The notes under the pieces are model-generated. The model saw nothing but the letters and a program-made list of their open reading frames with translations, ran no database searches and was not told the origin of the DNA. From assembly GCA_002887195.1 (NCBI GenBank), contig PJAB01000804.1, positions 1 to 20,494 on the forward strand: DNA of 20,494 nt, written 5' to 3'. Within the stretch, counting starts at the first letter, position 1, and each line of letters opens with the position of its first letter. The translations under genes were made by a program, and so were the position numbers. Shown in pieces: positions 10,425 through 18,502 of the stretch. The DNA is from Chrysochromulina parva. Taxonomy: Eukaryota > Haptophyta > Prymnesiales > Chrysochromulinaceae.

Positions 10425-10902
10425 AGCGGCTCAGACTCCGAGGCGGTCATAAAGCACATGGTCATGTTACTCTAAGGAAGGTGCAGAAGGCGAGCGATGG
10501 GGATGACAGAATGGCACGTACGTCGAGTCGAGGACACGCATCTCCCGCGTTACTCCCCCAACGCGAGAGTTGAAATCAGCCACGAGCCAGTGTTGCACAG
10601 TTTCGTTATGGACCAAGCCGGGGACCGCACCGCAGCCACGCCTAAGACGGGGGCCGTAAATTTATACGCTCAGACCGCTTTGTAATTTTGTTATGGTCGC
10701 GGTATTGCAATTGCGAATTGGTAAACGATAATATCACTTACGATACCGGAAAGCACACCCGCTCTCAACGTGACTACAACGCTTCTTACTGGCCACGCCT
10801 CGCCGCACGCTCTCGCCGCGCCCCTGGGCGGCTGAGTGTCGTCTGGGAGTCGTCTGGGAGTCCGGCGGTACCAACACCACACGGAAAGTGCGATCGATCG
10901 GG
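10425..10902. other. Intergenic between convergent genes (Sfi1-like and PEHE-like 3' ends)
   Basis: This 478-bp gap lies between two stop codons facing each other, so it should hold both 3' UTRs and cleavage sites. An AT-rich island at about 10655-10760 is the most likely 3'-end processing region. There is a small tandem duplication of TCGTCTGGGAG at 10839-10860. I see no canonical AATAAA and no convincing coding or RNA gene. Confidence 0.5.
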
Positions 10903-13825
10903 TCACGCCGCCGCCTGGTGCGAAGGGTCGTCCACCTCCATGAGCGCGCGCTTGGAGCTGTGCAGCGCCTCTGCCCCTTGATCCTCTGCTGCCTCGCCGT
11001 CGCCGTCGTCGTCGCGCACGACATCAGACTCCTCTCCTGTGGTCGCATCCACACCATTGGCACCGTGAATGATCACACCATTGGCACCGTGCATGTCATC
11101 GCCCGCAACATCGGCGTCTTCGACGTCTCCCACGTTGACCAGGGCGATGTTTGCATTGTCCTCGTCCTCGTCCTCCAAGTCGACTGCCTCCGCATCAGCA
11201 TCGTCGCCCTCGGCCGCGGCGCTCGTCGGCAAGTGCTCATCGACCTCATCCTCGGCATCGGCGGCGTCAACGGCGTCGGCGGCGTCGGCTGCCGTGGACG
11301 CCTCGGCGTCCACCGAGTCCATCGACATCCGAAGCAAATCGACGTCGGATGGGTTCTGGGAAATCGGCTCCACAGCGGCTCCGGCCGCCCCTTTTGCATC
11401 GCCCTCCGCGTCCTCGTCCTTCTTGTCGCGCCCGCCGCTGTTACCGCCCATGCGCCCGAAGAAGCCCGCCGCCGCGCCGCCCGCGCCGCCACCGGCATCG
11501 CCATCGGCCGCTGGCGCGTCGCCGTCGAGACCCATGCGCTGTGCCGCGCACAGGGCAGCGAGCTCCGAAGGGCGAAAGCGCCATTCGTCCTCTTCGGTCA
11601 TGGTGCGTACGGGGGCACCCTCTCCCGCCTTGCCATCCGCGCCGCCGCTGCTGTGATGGCTCTGCTGCTTCTGGCGCTCCTTTTGGAAGAGCGCCAACGC
11701 CACTGAGCGCGCTGCGGCAATGGCGCGCTCGAGCGTGCGCGCGTGCCGGCGCTCGTAGACGTCATCGTCGATGCCGTCCTCCTCATCCTCGTCCGCGTCG
11801 CCCGCATCGCCAGCTAGGGCTGCTGCGGCTGCTGCTGCTGCGTGTGTACCGCTGCCGCTGCTGGCGGCGGCACCGCCCGCATCCCCGCCCGCGCTGCCGA
11901 TGCTGCTGGTGCTGCCACTCCGTCCGGGGGCCTTGCCGGTGCGACCCTCTTTCAAAGTCGCCCTGTGCCGCGGCGCCCATGCTTCGCCCAGCGGCTCGGG
12001 GATGAGGTGGGGGGGGAGCACGCGCCATTGCGGCAGATGGATCTCCTTGGCACGGACCACCTCAATGATGCGGGGCGAGGCGAGTTCAATCTGGAAGGCA
12101 TCCTCCCCCACGGCCTCCTTGGAGCTCTCCCGTGACGACTCCTTGTGCAGCCGCCGCTTCTCAAGCGACCGGGCGTCGGCGCTCCCGTGTCCCTTGTCGC
12201 CGCTGTCCTTGTTGTGCCGGCCACCGGGCGAGCGCTCGGAAAGGTGACTGCCCGAACTGGCACTCGCGGCGAGCGGCGGCGGCATGGGCCCTCGCGAGCG
12301 CGATGAGGGCGGCGGCAGAACGCCGAGCACCGCGACCGCGCACGGCGTCACCACGAGATGCGCGGGCGGCGGCGCATCGCGTTGCGCATTGATGAGGGTC
12401 GCGTACACGCTGATGATGGGCCGCTTCTTGGGCGGCCGCGGCCGGTCATGGCCGCCGCCGCCGCCGCCACCGGCTGCGAAGGGCGTAGTCGGCGACGCGC
12501 CGGATGCGGCCGCGCTCGCATCGGCCGCTTCGTCGTCGCCGCCGCCCTCGTCGCCGTTCTCGTGGCCCGCAAGCCAGCCCGGTGGCCGTCGCTTGCGCTT
12601 GAGCGCGCTCGCGTCAGCGCTCGAGCCCGCGGCGGCCGCCGTGCCCACGGCGGCGCCGCCCACGGCGGCGCCGCCCGCAGAGCTGCCCGCGGCGCCCGCG
12701 CCAGCGCCCGCGCCAGCGCCCGCGCCACTGCCCGAGCCGCCGCCCGCGCCGCTCGCGCCGCTGCGGACGATGACGCCGCTGACGACGCGCCGCTGCACTC
12801 CCATATTAGGCAGCTCCTCGTGCACTCCAGCCGGTAAGATGGCTTGGATCGTCGCGTTGGTGATCACGAGCACTGGCTCGGTGAGCACCGACGGCACCGC
12901 CTGCACGATGGGCAGCGGCACGGCGCGTCCGTGCACGTTGCTGCCGCCGTGGCGCGCGCCGCCGCTCGGCCGGCCGCCACCCGAGCGTGCACCGCCGCTG
13001 CGGTCGCGCTTGGCCGATAGCGGCGGCTCGCCTGAGGGCGCCTGCGTCGTCTGGCCGTTGGTGCCGTGCGCCGCCGCACCGCCGCCGCCGTGCGCCTCAT
13101 CCGCCGCCTCGGCACGCTTGTGGCGCGTCGTCGAGAGGTGCTGCGGCGCCTCCTCGCCGTAGCCATACTCGTCCTGCGAGAGCTGGCGCTGCTTCGAGCC
13201 AGGCACTGCCATGAGGCGAGCCACCTCGACGTTCGAGCGCATGATTGCTGTCGGCCGCCGCATGCGCCCGCCCTTCTCCTCGGCGATAGAGTAGCCCCGC
13301 GGCGCGTGCAGCGCGTGCGGATGGCTCCGGGCGCGCTCGTGCGCCAGCTCGAGCCGCTGGCGACGCTTCTGCATGAGCTCGACCGCCAGTCCGGCGAGGG
13401 CCTGCGAGAGCTCCCTGCGAGCTCGGGAGAGAGGGCGGCACGCCAGGCGCAGGTGAGTCACGGAGAGCGAGCGCTGAGCGGAGCAGCGCAGGTGCGTGGG
13501 CTTGGCAGCAGCAGCACAGGCGGGCGCACCACTTGTGAGCTGAGACAGGCGCGTCGGGGTCGAGGTAGCCAGCTGGCAGCGCGAAGGGTGCCTCCGCTGG
13601 CGGATCGGCAGGGTACGGCGGGAAGTGCGCCTCCTCGAAGGCGTGTAGATTGCGCTCGCGCAGCGAGGCAGCTCCGCGTCGGCTGGCGCTAAGCTCCTCA
13701 GCAGGGCAGGCAGGGGAGTCTGACAACTCTCCCTCGCCGCTCTCGATGCCGTCCTGGGCAAGTGAGGTGGAGCTCGCCGCCGCGTCCGAAGCAGAGCGCT
13801 CAGAGCGCTTAGGAGACGACTCCAT
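10903..13825 (-). CDS. PEHE-domain-like protein (MSL1/KANSL1-type histone acetyltransferase scaffold), two exons
   Basis: Read on the minus strand, exon 1 is 13825-13530 and exon 2 is 13414-10903, giving about 935 residues. The ATG at 13825 has an in-frame TAG five codons upstream. The diagnostic part is at about residues 545-670: EIHLPQWRVLPP, a Gly/Ala/Ser-rich insert, then DDDVYERRHARTLERAI. In PEHE proteins (MSL1, KANSL1) the same order of a basic-hydrophobic W-R motif and an acidic (D/E)xx(Y/F)xxRH helix contacts the MYST acetyltransferase. A basic cluster KRKRR near 371 may be a nuclear signal. The C-terminal third is strongly acidic, and much of the rest is Gly/Ala/Pro low complexity. 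A helix with ELMQKRRQRLELAHERA near residues 110-126 could be a coiled coil. The gene is convergent with the Sfi1-like gene and divergent from IFT70. The family call rests on two short motifs and could be wrong; the gene structure is better supported. Confidence 0.68.
11051..11091 (-). repeat. 24-bp in-frame duplication in the PEHE-like gene
   Basis: ACACCATTGGCACCGTG occurs at 11051-11067 and 11075-11091, a 24-bp period. On the minus strand this gives the peptide HGANGV twice (HGANGVIIHGANGV) within the acidic tail. It is a recent small in-frame duplication. Confidence 0.8.
12643..12727 (-). repeat. Gly/Ala-coding minisatellites in the PEHE-like gene
   Basis: Two copies of a 15-bp unit (GCCCACGGCGGCGCC, 12643-12672) are followed by three copies of a 12-bp unit (GCGCCCGCGCCA, 12692-12727). 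On the minus strand they encode GGAAV-type and (GA)n stretches. Such tracts are expected to vary in length between strains. Confidence 0.8.
13415..13529 (-). other. Intron of the PEHE-like gene (about 115 bp, phase 2)
   Basis: The frame starting at the 13825 ATG must change to the frame that carries the PEHE motifs. On the minus strand the donor is AAGTG|GTGCGC at 13529, or alternatively AA|GTGGTG at 13532; both are phase 2. The acceptor is CGAGCTCGCAG|GGAG, with the exon starting at 13414, also phase 2. The join reads SAHKWELSQALAG, or SAHKELSQ with the alternative donor. A TGACTCAC branch-like site lies about 45 bp upstream of the acceptor. Exon 1 is acidic and protein-like, whereas the unspliced frame above 13414 is Arg/Ser/Pro-rich and starts at GTG. 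Confidence 0.7.
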
Positions 13826-14138
13826 ACGTGCGCGGCGCTAGCTCGCGGCGGTCGCAGCACACGAGCCGGCGAGAAACGAGCCGCCCAGGCGACGCAAGGG
13901 GATGTGAGGCTTTCCTGGCAATCGGGGCTGCCAAACTTCTCGTCGAGCACACCCTTGGGGCGCATCGCCGCTAGGAAGTCCACGTCGGCTTTCGTTTCAA
14001 TTCACTGTTCGATTCCATCACAGATCGTGCTGGTTTTTGTGATGCGCAACGGTCGGCGCCGACACGCTCTGCCCCGGCGCCGCCAACTGCGCGGGCGAAC
14101 AGGTGGTCCGTGACCAAGCGTGACTCTCAGCGCGGACC
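13826..14138. promoter_or_regulatory. Shared divergent promoter region of the PEHE-like gene (-) and IFT70 (+)
   Basis: These 313 bp separate two ATGs that point away from each other, so both promoters and both leaders must lie here. The least GC-rich part is about 13990-14045. It contains a short inverted repeat, CATCACA at 14016-14022 and TGTGATG at 14038-14044. No TATA box is evident. I found no convincing RFX X-box, the motif that drives many ciliary genes in animals. Confidence 0.6.
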
Positions 14139-16187
14139 ATGAGGCCAGGGACCGGCATGGGGATGCCGCCCCCGATGACGGGAATGCGAACGGCGATGGG
14201 CACCGCCGCGGGTGGCGGCGGCGGCGGCGGCTTCGGAATGGTGCGCGACGGGAAGGCGACGGAGCAGATCTACAGCATGATCCGGGACGGAAAGTACCAC
14301 GACGCCATCGCGGTGCTGCAGCAGAAGCAGTTCGAGTTCCCGATGTCGCGCGCGGCGCTCTCGCTCCTCGCCTACTGCTACTACTACGTCTCCGATTTCC
14401 AGCTCGCGATGCAGTCGTACGAGCAGCTCATGAAGATGTGCCCCGAGGTCGAGGAGTACAAGCTGTACTACGCGCAGGCGCTCTTCAAGGCGGGGCTGTA
14501 CGAGCCGGCGCTCAAGGCTTGCCAGGCCGTCGCCGACTCGTCCGCCTTGGGGCAGCGCGTCATCCAGTTGCAGGCCGCCATCAAGTATGAGCAGGATGAC
14601 CTGATGAACACGCGCGCGCTCATCGACCAGTGCCCACCGGACGACGCGGACACGCTCGTGAACCAGGCATGCGTCATGTACAAGGAGGCGCAGCAGCAGG
14701 GCGCCGAGCCCAGCCTGTACGAAAAGGCGCGCCTCTGCTTCACGGAGGCGATGTCGAAGACGGGTTTCGTCGCGGAGCTCGCCTACTCGATCGGGCTGTG
14801 CCACTACCAGCAGAAGCAGTACGGGCCGGCGCTCAAGGTGATCGCCGAGATCATCGAGCGCGGCGTGCGCGAGCACCCCGAGCTCTCCGTCGGCTCTCAG
14901 ACCGAGGGCATTGACGTGCGCTCCGTGGGCAACTCGCTGGTGCTCAAGGAGACGGCGCTCATCGAGGCGTTCAACCTCAAGGCGGCCATCGAGTTCCAGA
15001 TGAAGAATTACGACGCGGCGCGCGAGGCGCTCTCGGACATGCCGCCGCGCGGCGAGGACGAGCTCGACCCCGTCTCGCTCCATAATTCGGCACTCATGCA
15101 CATGGAAAAGGAGCCCGCCCAAGGCTTCCGAAAGCTCAACTTCCTGATCTCGAATCCTCCCTTCCCGCCCGAGACCTTTGTCAACCTGATGCTGCTCTAC
15201 TGCAAGCACCAGTACTACGACCTCGCCGCGGACGTGCTCGCCGAGAACGCGCACCTCACGTTCCAGTACATGTCGCCCGAGCTCTACGAGTTCCTCGATG
15301 CGACGTTGATGGTCCAGACGGCGCCCGACGAGGCGTACCGCAAGTTCGACGACCTCTCGCGAAAGCACATCGACCAGCTGCGCTCCCTCACCAAGAACAT
15401 CCAGGACGCGCGGCTGCAGCGCGACCAGGACCAGATCCGGCGCTGGCTCAAATTGTACGACGAGGCGCTCGAGCGCTACATCCCTGTGCTCATGAGCCAA
15501 GGGCGCATCTACTGGGATCTCGAGCACTACCCGATGGTCGAGCGCATCTTCCGCCAGTCGGCCGAATTCTGCTCCGAGCATGAGGTGTGGGTGCTCAACG
15601 TGGCGCATGTCTTCTTCCTGCAGGAGAACAAGTTCAAGGAGGCCATCCGGTACTACGAGCCCACCGTCAAGAAGCATGCGGCCAACATCCTGCAGGTCCC
15701 CGCCATCGTGCTCGCCAACCTGTGCGTCGCGTACATCATGACGAGCCAGAACGAAGACGCCGAGGAGCTCATGCGCAAGGTCGAGAGGGAGGAGGAGCGC
15801 GGCGAGCCCGACAAGCAGGCCTTCCACCTGTGCATCATCAACCTCGTCATCGGCACGCTCTACTGCGCCAAGGGCAACTTTGAGTTTGGCATCTCACGCA
15901 TCATGAAGGCTCTCGAGCCCTACCCAAAGAAGCTGGGCACCGACACATGGTTCTACGCGAAGCGTGCGTTCCTCGCGCTCGCGGACACGCTCGCGAAGCA
16001 CATGATCATGCTCAAGGACGCGACGTTCAACGAGATCCTCGCCTTCCTCGACGCCGTCGACCTGCACGGCAAGCTAATCCCCACCAAGGTGCAAGACCAC
16101 CCCGACAAGCCCGTCGACACGGCCAGGTGTAACGTCTCGTCCGAGAGCAGGATGATGAAGAAGATGTTCATTCGGCTGCGCTGCTGA
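14139..16187 (+). CDS. IFT70: Intraflagellar transport protein IFT70 (TTC30 / DYF-1 / fleer)
   Basis: This is a single open frame of 682 residues, close to the roughly 660-residue length usual for TTC30 proteins. IFT70 is a tetratricopeptide-repeat subunit of the IFT-B complex that wraps around IFT52. It is needed for anterograde ciliary transport and, in worms and fish, for tubulin polyglutamylation. Family-specific blocks are clear: SLLAYCYYYVSDFQLA near 70, HIAEII-like KVIAEIIERGVREHPELSVG near 240, TEGIDVRSVGNSLVL, EAFNLKAAIEFQMKNYDAA, DMPPRGEDELDPVSLHNSAL, FPPETFVNLMLLYCK, YYDLAADVLAENAHLTF, ANLCVAYIMTSQNEDAEELM and VIGTLYCAKGNFEFGISR. The ATG at 14139 sits in GGACCATGA and is followed by a Met/Gly-rich extension of about 35 residues before homology begins; this extension is not typical and could be disordered. 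The last 20 residues diverge from animal proteins. No intron is needed. Confidence 0.97.
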   Translation: MRPGTGMGMPPPMTGMRTAMGTAAGGGGGGGFGMVRDGKATEQIYSMIRDGKYHDAIAVLQQKQFEFPMSRAALSLLAYCYYYVSDFQLAMQSYEQLMKMCPEVEEYKLYYAQALFKAGLYEPALKACQAVADSSALGQRVIQLQAAIKYEQDDLMNTRALIDQCPPDDADTLVNQACVMYKEAQQQGAEPSLYEKARLCFTEAMSKTGFVAELAYSIGLCHYQQKQYGPALKVIAEIIERGVREHPELSVGSQTEGIDVRSVGNSLVLKETALIEAFNLKAAIEFQMKNYDAAREALSDMPPRGEDELDPVSLHNSALMHMEKEPAQGFRKLNFLISNPPFPPETFVNLMLLYCKHQYYDLAADVLAENAHLTFQYMSPELYEFLDATLMVQTAPDEAYRKFDDLSRKHIDQLRSLTKNIQDARLQRDQDQIRRWLKLYDEALERYIPVLMSQGRIYWDLEHYPMVERIFRQSAEFCSEHEVWVLNVAHVFFLQENKFKEAIRYYEPTVKKHAANILQVPAIVLANLCVAYIMTSQNEDAEELMRKVEREEERGEPDKQAFHLCIINLVIGTLYCAKGNFEFGISRIMKALEPYPKKLGTDTWFYAKRAFLALADTLAKHMIMLKDATFNEILAFLDAVDLHGKLIPTKVQDHPDKPVDTARCNVSSESRMMKKMFIRLRC

Positions 16188-16813
16188 TCCCGGCGGCAGC
16201 CGAGGCCCGAGGACGGCGGGAAGATGCGCGCACACCGCACCGTGGCCTCCAGAGACGAGGTTGGTGCGGACACGGGCTCTCACGACAACACTCAGCGCAT
16301 CAACATGTAGAGCTACGCATAGTTACCGGAGAAGAGAGCCGTCGCGTGTACGTCGCGGCTCTCCTCTGCGGACTACGTGCGAGCCTTACCCGAGTTTTGG
16401 GGGTCACCGACGCGCGCGCGACCCGACCGTTGCGGAGTCAGACGACCCAGCGGCGTCCGGCGCCTATCCGGCTATCCGGCGCCCGCGGCGTCGGAAACGG
16501 TGTGGGCCGCCCCTGAGACAGTGGCTTTATTAATACTATTAGCAACCGGTGCTGACCAAATCCAAAATACAATATGCCGACCACGAGTCTCGTCACCCGC
16601 GGGTCGCGGCGGGCGTATGCTGCTGTGCGGGTGGGCCCTGGCCCTCTGACTTTCGATCTCCGCGTGCTTGTGTGAAAGCGCTCGACGTCGGCCGCCGCCA
16701 CTGGCCCACGCTGACGCGTAAAGCCGGTTCCGGCGCCACCCCAACAGAGAGCAGCAACGGCCACCTCTTGCCGCGCCCGGACAAGCGGCCTACGTGCGCG
16801 CGCGCTCGCTCGC
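16188..16813. other. Intergenic between convergent genes (IFT70 and SDR-like 3' ends)
   Basis: These 626 bp lie between facing stop codons. An AT-rich island at about 16525-16575 includes TTTATT at 16526-16531, which is AATAAA on the minus strand. It could be a poly(A) signal for the minus-strand gene, about 280 nt past its stop. A hairpin lies at 16332-16366. I found no tRNA-like cloverleaf and no convincing coding sequence. Confidence 0.45.
16332..16366. repeat. Inverted repeat / potential hairpin in the IFT70 3' region
   Basis: AGAAGAGAGCCG pairs with CGGCTCTCCTCT over 12 bp with one mismatch, around a GC-rich loop of about 11-14 nt. It starts about 145 nt after the IFT70 stop, between two convergent genes. 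Whether it acts in 3'-end formation is unknown. Confidence 0.5.
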
Positions 16814-17965
16814 TCAGACGAGCGCCAGCCCGTCGTCGTCATCGTCCTTTTTGGGCTTGTCGTTGTCGCCCTTGTTAGCCTTACCGCCGCCCTCGCCGCC
16901 GTCCTTGGTCTCATCGTCCTTGGCAGCGCCGCCGCCTTGAGCACCCGTCTTGTCCGGAGACGGCCCGCTCGAGGCAAAGTAGGTCTGGCGCTCGGCGCGC
17001 AGCTTCTCCTTGGCCGCCTCCTCTGCGGCCAGCCGCTTCTGAGTCTCTTCGCCCCGCTGCTTCGCCTTGGCGAGCAGTTGCTTCAGCTCCTCCTCCCGCT
17101 CCGCAGCCTTCTCAGCATCCGACTTGGCGGCGGCCTGGACCTCTTCGGGCGTGAGCTCCTTTTTGTTCACCTCCACCTTGACGCCCTCCTTGATCTTACC
17201 CTGCAGCAGCGCCAGCACCTCCTCGCGCCTGCTGCAGCCCGCAGATCGCATCGCGCGCAGCTGCGACGAGTCGCTCGTCGGACAGAGGGCGAAAGTGCGA
17301 CCCTCGGCCTCGGGCAGCGTGAGCGCTTCGGTGATGAAGCGGAAGACGTCATCGGCCGGCACCTCGTCGCACGTGGGCAAGTCCACATCCGAGACCAGCA
17401 GCCCGCCGCCCGAGCCGCTCTTGGTCAGACCGCCCGTGCGCATCACCGTGTAGGCGAGTTGGCCGCCCTTGAGCGCGCTACCGATGGACGCGATGTCAAC
17501 CTTCGGCGCCTCGGACGCGGACAGGTGCACGAAGGCGCGCTTGACGCCGGCGGCCTGTGCCGCTTTCAGGTGCTCCACCACCGTACTCTCGTCGGCATTG
17601 ACGGTGAGCCAAGCGTCAGCACCGCTGAAGGCAGCCTTCAGCTTGCTCGAGTCACCCTCGGCGAACTCGAGGACGTCCAAAAGTCCCGAATAGCGGGCAT
17701 TGCGCGAGAGCAGCATCTTCTTGGCGTTCGCGCTCGACGAGCTGAACGCGGTGATCTTATCGTACTCGCCAAAATCGTATACGAACTGGAAGATGGCGCG
17801 GCTGCCGTAGAAGGAGTCGGTGCCGTCGGTGATGACGAGCTTACCGGCCTTCATCTGGACTGTCGCTGCAGGCACGCGCACGGCCGCACGGCCATTGGGG
17901 GCTGCTGCCGGGCGCGAGACCAGGAACGAGCCGCAATAGACGGCCGCGGCCAAGGTCGCGAGCAT
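16814..17965 (-). CDS. Plastid-targeted atypical SDR / NAD(P)-binding protein with charged C-terminal tail
   Basis: 383 residues from the ATG at 17965; the frame extends eight codons further but begins with GTG there. Residues 1-17 (MLATLAAAVYCGSFLVS) look like a signal peptide. They are followed by an Arg/Ala/Pro-rich stretch ending near VQM at 36-38, so the whole resembles the bipartite presequence of proteins sent into red-derived secondary plastids. Residues 41-255 resemble NmrA-like/atypical short-chain dehydrogenases: a beta strand KLVITDG where the nucleotide loop should be, AAQAAGVKRAFVHLSAS at about 135-151, and YTVMRTGGLTKSG at about 172-184. The GxxGxxG loop is degenerate (DGTDSFYG), so binding or catalysis may be altered. 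Residues 275-330 are a Glu/Lys/Ala helix, probably a coiled coil, and 331-383 are disordered and acidic. Substrate and pathway are not recognisable. Confidence 0.72.
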   Translation of the reverse strand: MLATLAAAVYCGSFLVSRPAAAPNGRAAVRVPAATVQMKAGKLVITDGTDSFYGSRAIFQFVYDFGEYDKITAFSSSSANAKKMLLSRNARYSGLLDVLEFAEGDSSKLKAAFSGADAWLTVNADESTVVEHLKAAQAAGVKRAFVHLSASEAPKVDIASIGSALKGGQLAYTVMRTGGLTKSGSGGGLLVSDVDLPTCDEVPADDVFRFITEALTLPEAEGRTFALCPTSDSSQLRAMRSAGCSRREEVLALLQGKIKEGVKVEVNKKELTPEEVQAAAKSDAEKAAEREEELKQLLAKAKQRGEETQKRLAAEEAAKEKLRAERQTYFASSGPSPDKTGAQGGGAAKDDETKDGGEGGGKANKGDNDKPKKDDDDDGLALV

Positions 17966-18116
17966 CTGTGGACAGCACTCACGAGGCACTTTCTGAGTAT
18001 GCTCGATTCAAGGCACGGCAAGACAAGGCAAGGCGAGGTCATGCCCCGGTCGCCGTCGCGCGGTCTTCAGATTATAGATTGCTACAGGCGATAGGGACCA
18101 CATCTGCCGGGGACTC

Positions 18117-18148
18117 TCACAAAGTCGAGCGCTCACAAAGTCGAGCGC
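18117..18148. repeat. 16-bp perfect tandem duplication
   Basis: TCACAAAGTCGAGCGC occurs twice head to tail, at 18117-18132 and 18133-18148. The second copy runs into GAGCGCTC, a self-complementary octamer. It lies 150-180 bp upstream of the SDR-like start codon, so it may lie in that gene's promoter. Confidence 0.85.
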
Positions 18149-18363
18149 TCGAAAACCGCGCGTCCAAAGTGAGAAGATAGCGTGCCACTCAAAGTAACAA
18201 AGATTTCCGAAGGCCGAACTAAGTCGCCCACGAGCTCACGCGCTCACGCGCATCGCGCTCGGAAAAAGATAATAGGCGACAGCCCACGCGCTCGCTCGCG
18301 AAGTCGCGCGCTAGGAAAGCTCTATTATTGGAATGCATCTTCACGGTCACACCGTCGCGTCGT

Positions 18364-18413
18364 TCGCACCTCCGACGGCACAACGCGATCGCACCTCCGA
18401 CGGCACAACGCGA
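18364..18413. repeat. 25-bp perfect tandem duplication
   Basis: Two identical 25-bp units lie at 18364-18388 and 18389-18413, each beginning TCGCACCTCCGACGGCACAA. They lie about 90-140 bp past the stop of the ankyrin gene and about 400 bp upstream of the SDR-like start. Confidence 0.85.
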
Positions 18414-18502
18414 TGTGCGGCACATGGCTCGGCATCAACAGATACAACACACATGCAAGAGGAGAGACGCCGCACAGGAAGCTTCTTGTTCCGGTCAGCT
18501 CC

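Larger units (their letters stand above)
17966..18502. other. Intergenic between tandem minus-strand genes, carrying short tandem duplications
   Basis: These 537 bp hold the 3' region of the ankyrin gene and the promoter of the SDR-like gene, both read leftward. Composition is mixed, with AT-rich patches near 18070, 18190 and 18320. Two perfect tandem duplications are present (listed separately). Open frames here are short, Arg/Ser-rich and not supported as genes. Confidence 0.5.

Noticed and set aside
10888..13162. Plus-strand open frames over the PEHE-like gene (10888-11706, 12284-13162)
   Set aside because: They are antisense shadows of Gly/Ala/acidic coding sequence, with no domain and proline/arginine-run composition.
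13826..13983. Unspliced 1026-codon version of the PEHE-like gene reaching 13983
   Set aside because: It starts at GTG, and its first 190 residues are Arg/Ser/Pro-rich off-frame sequence. The alternative frame from the ATG at 13825 is acidic and protein-like and joins by a phase-matched intron.
14031..14055. RFX X-box upstream of IFT70
   Set aside because: Only a half-match near GCGCAAC at 14045-14051. The left half-site and the purine at the first position of RGYAAC are missing.
16188..16813. tRNA or other structured RNA gene
   Set aside because: No cloverleaf with a GTTCRANYC box and no A/B promoter boxes could be assembled; only one simple hairpin was found.
16937..18094. 385-codon plus-strand frame antisense to the SDR-like gene
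   Set aside because: No recognisable domain. The minus strand has a presequence and SDR-like motifs in a clean frame with an ATG.
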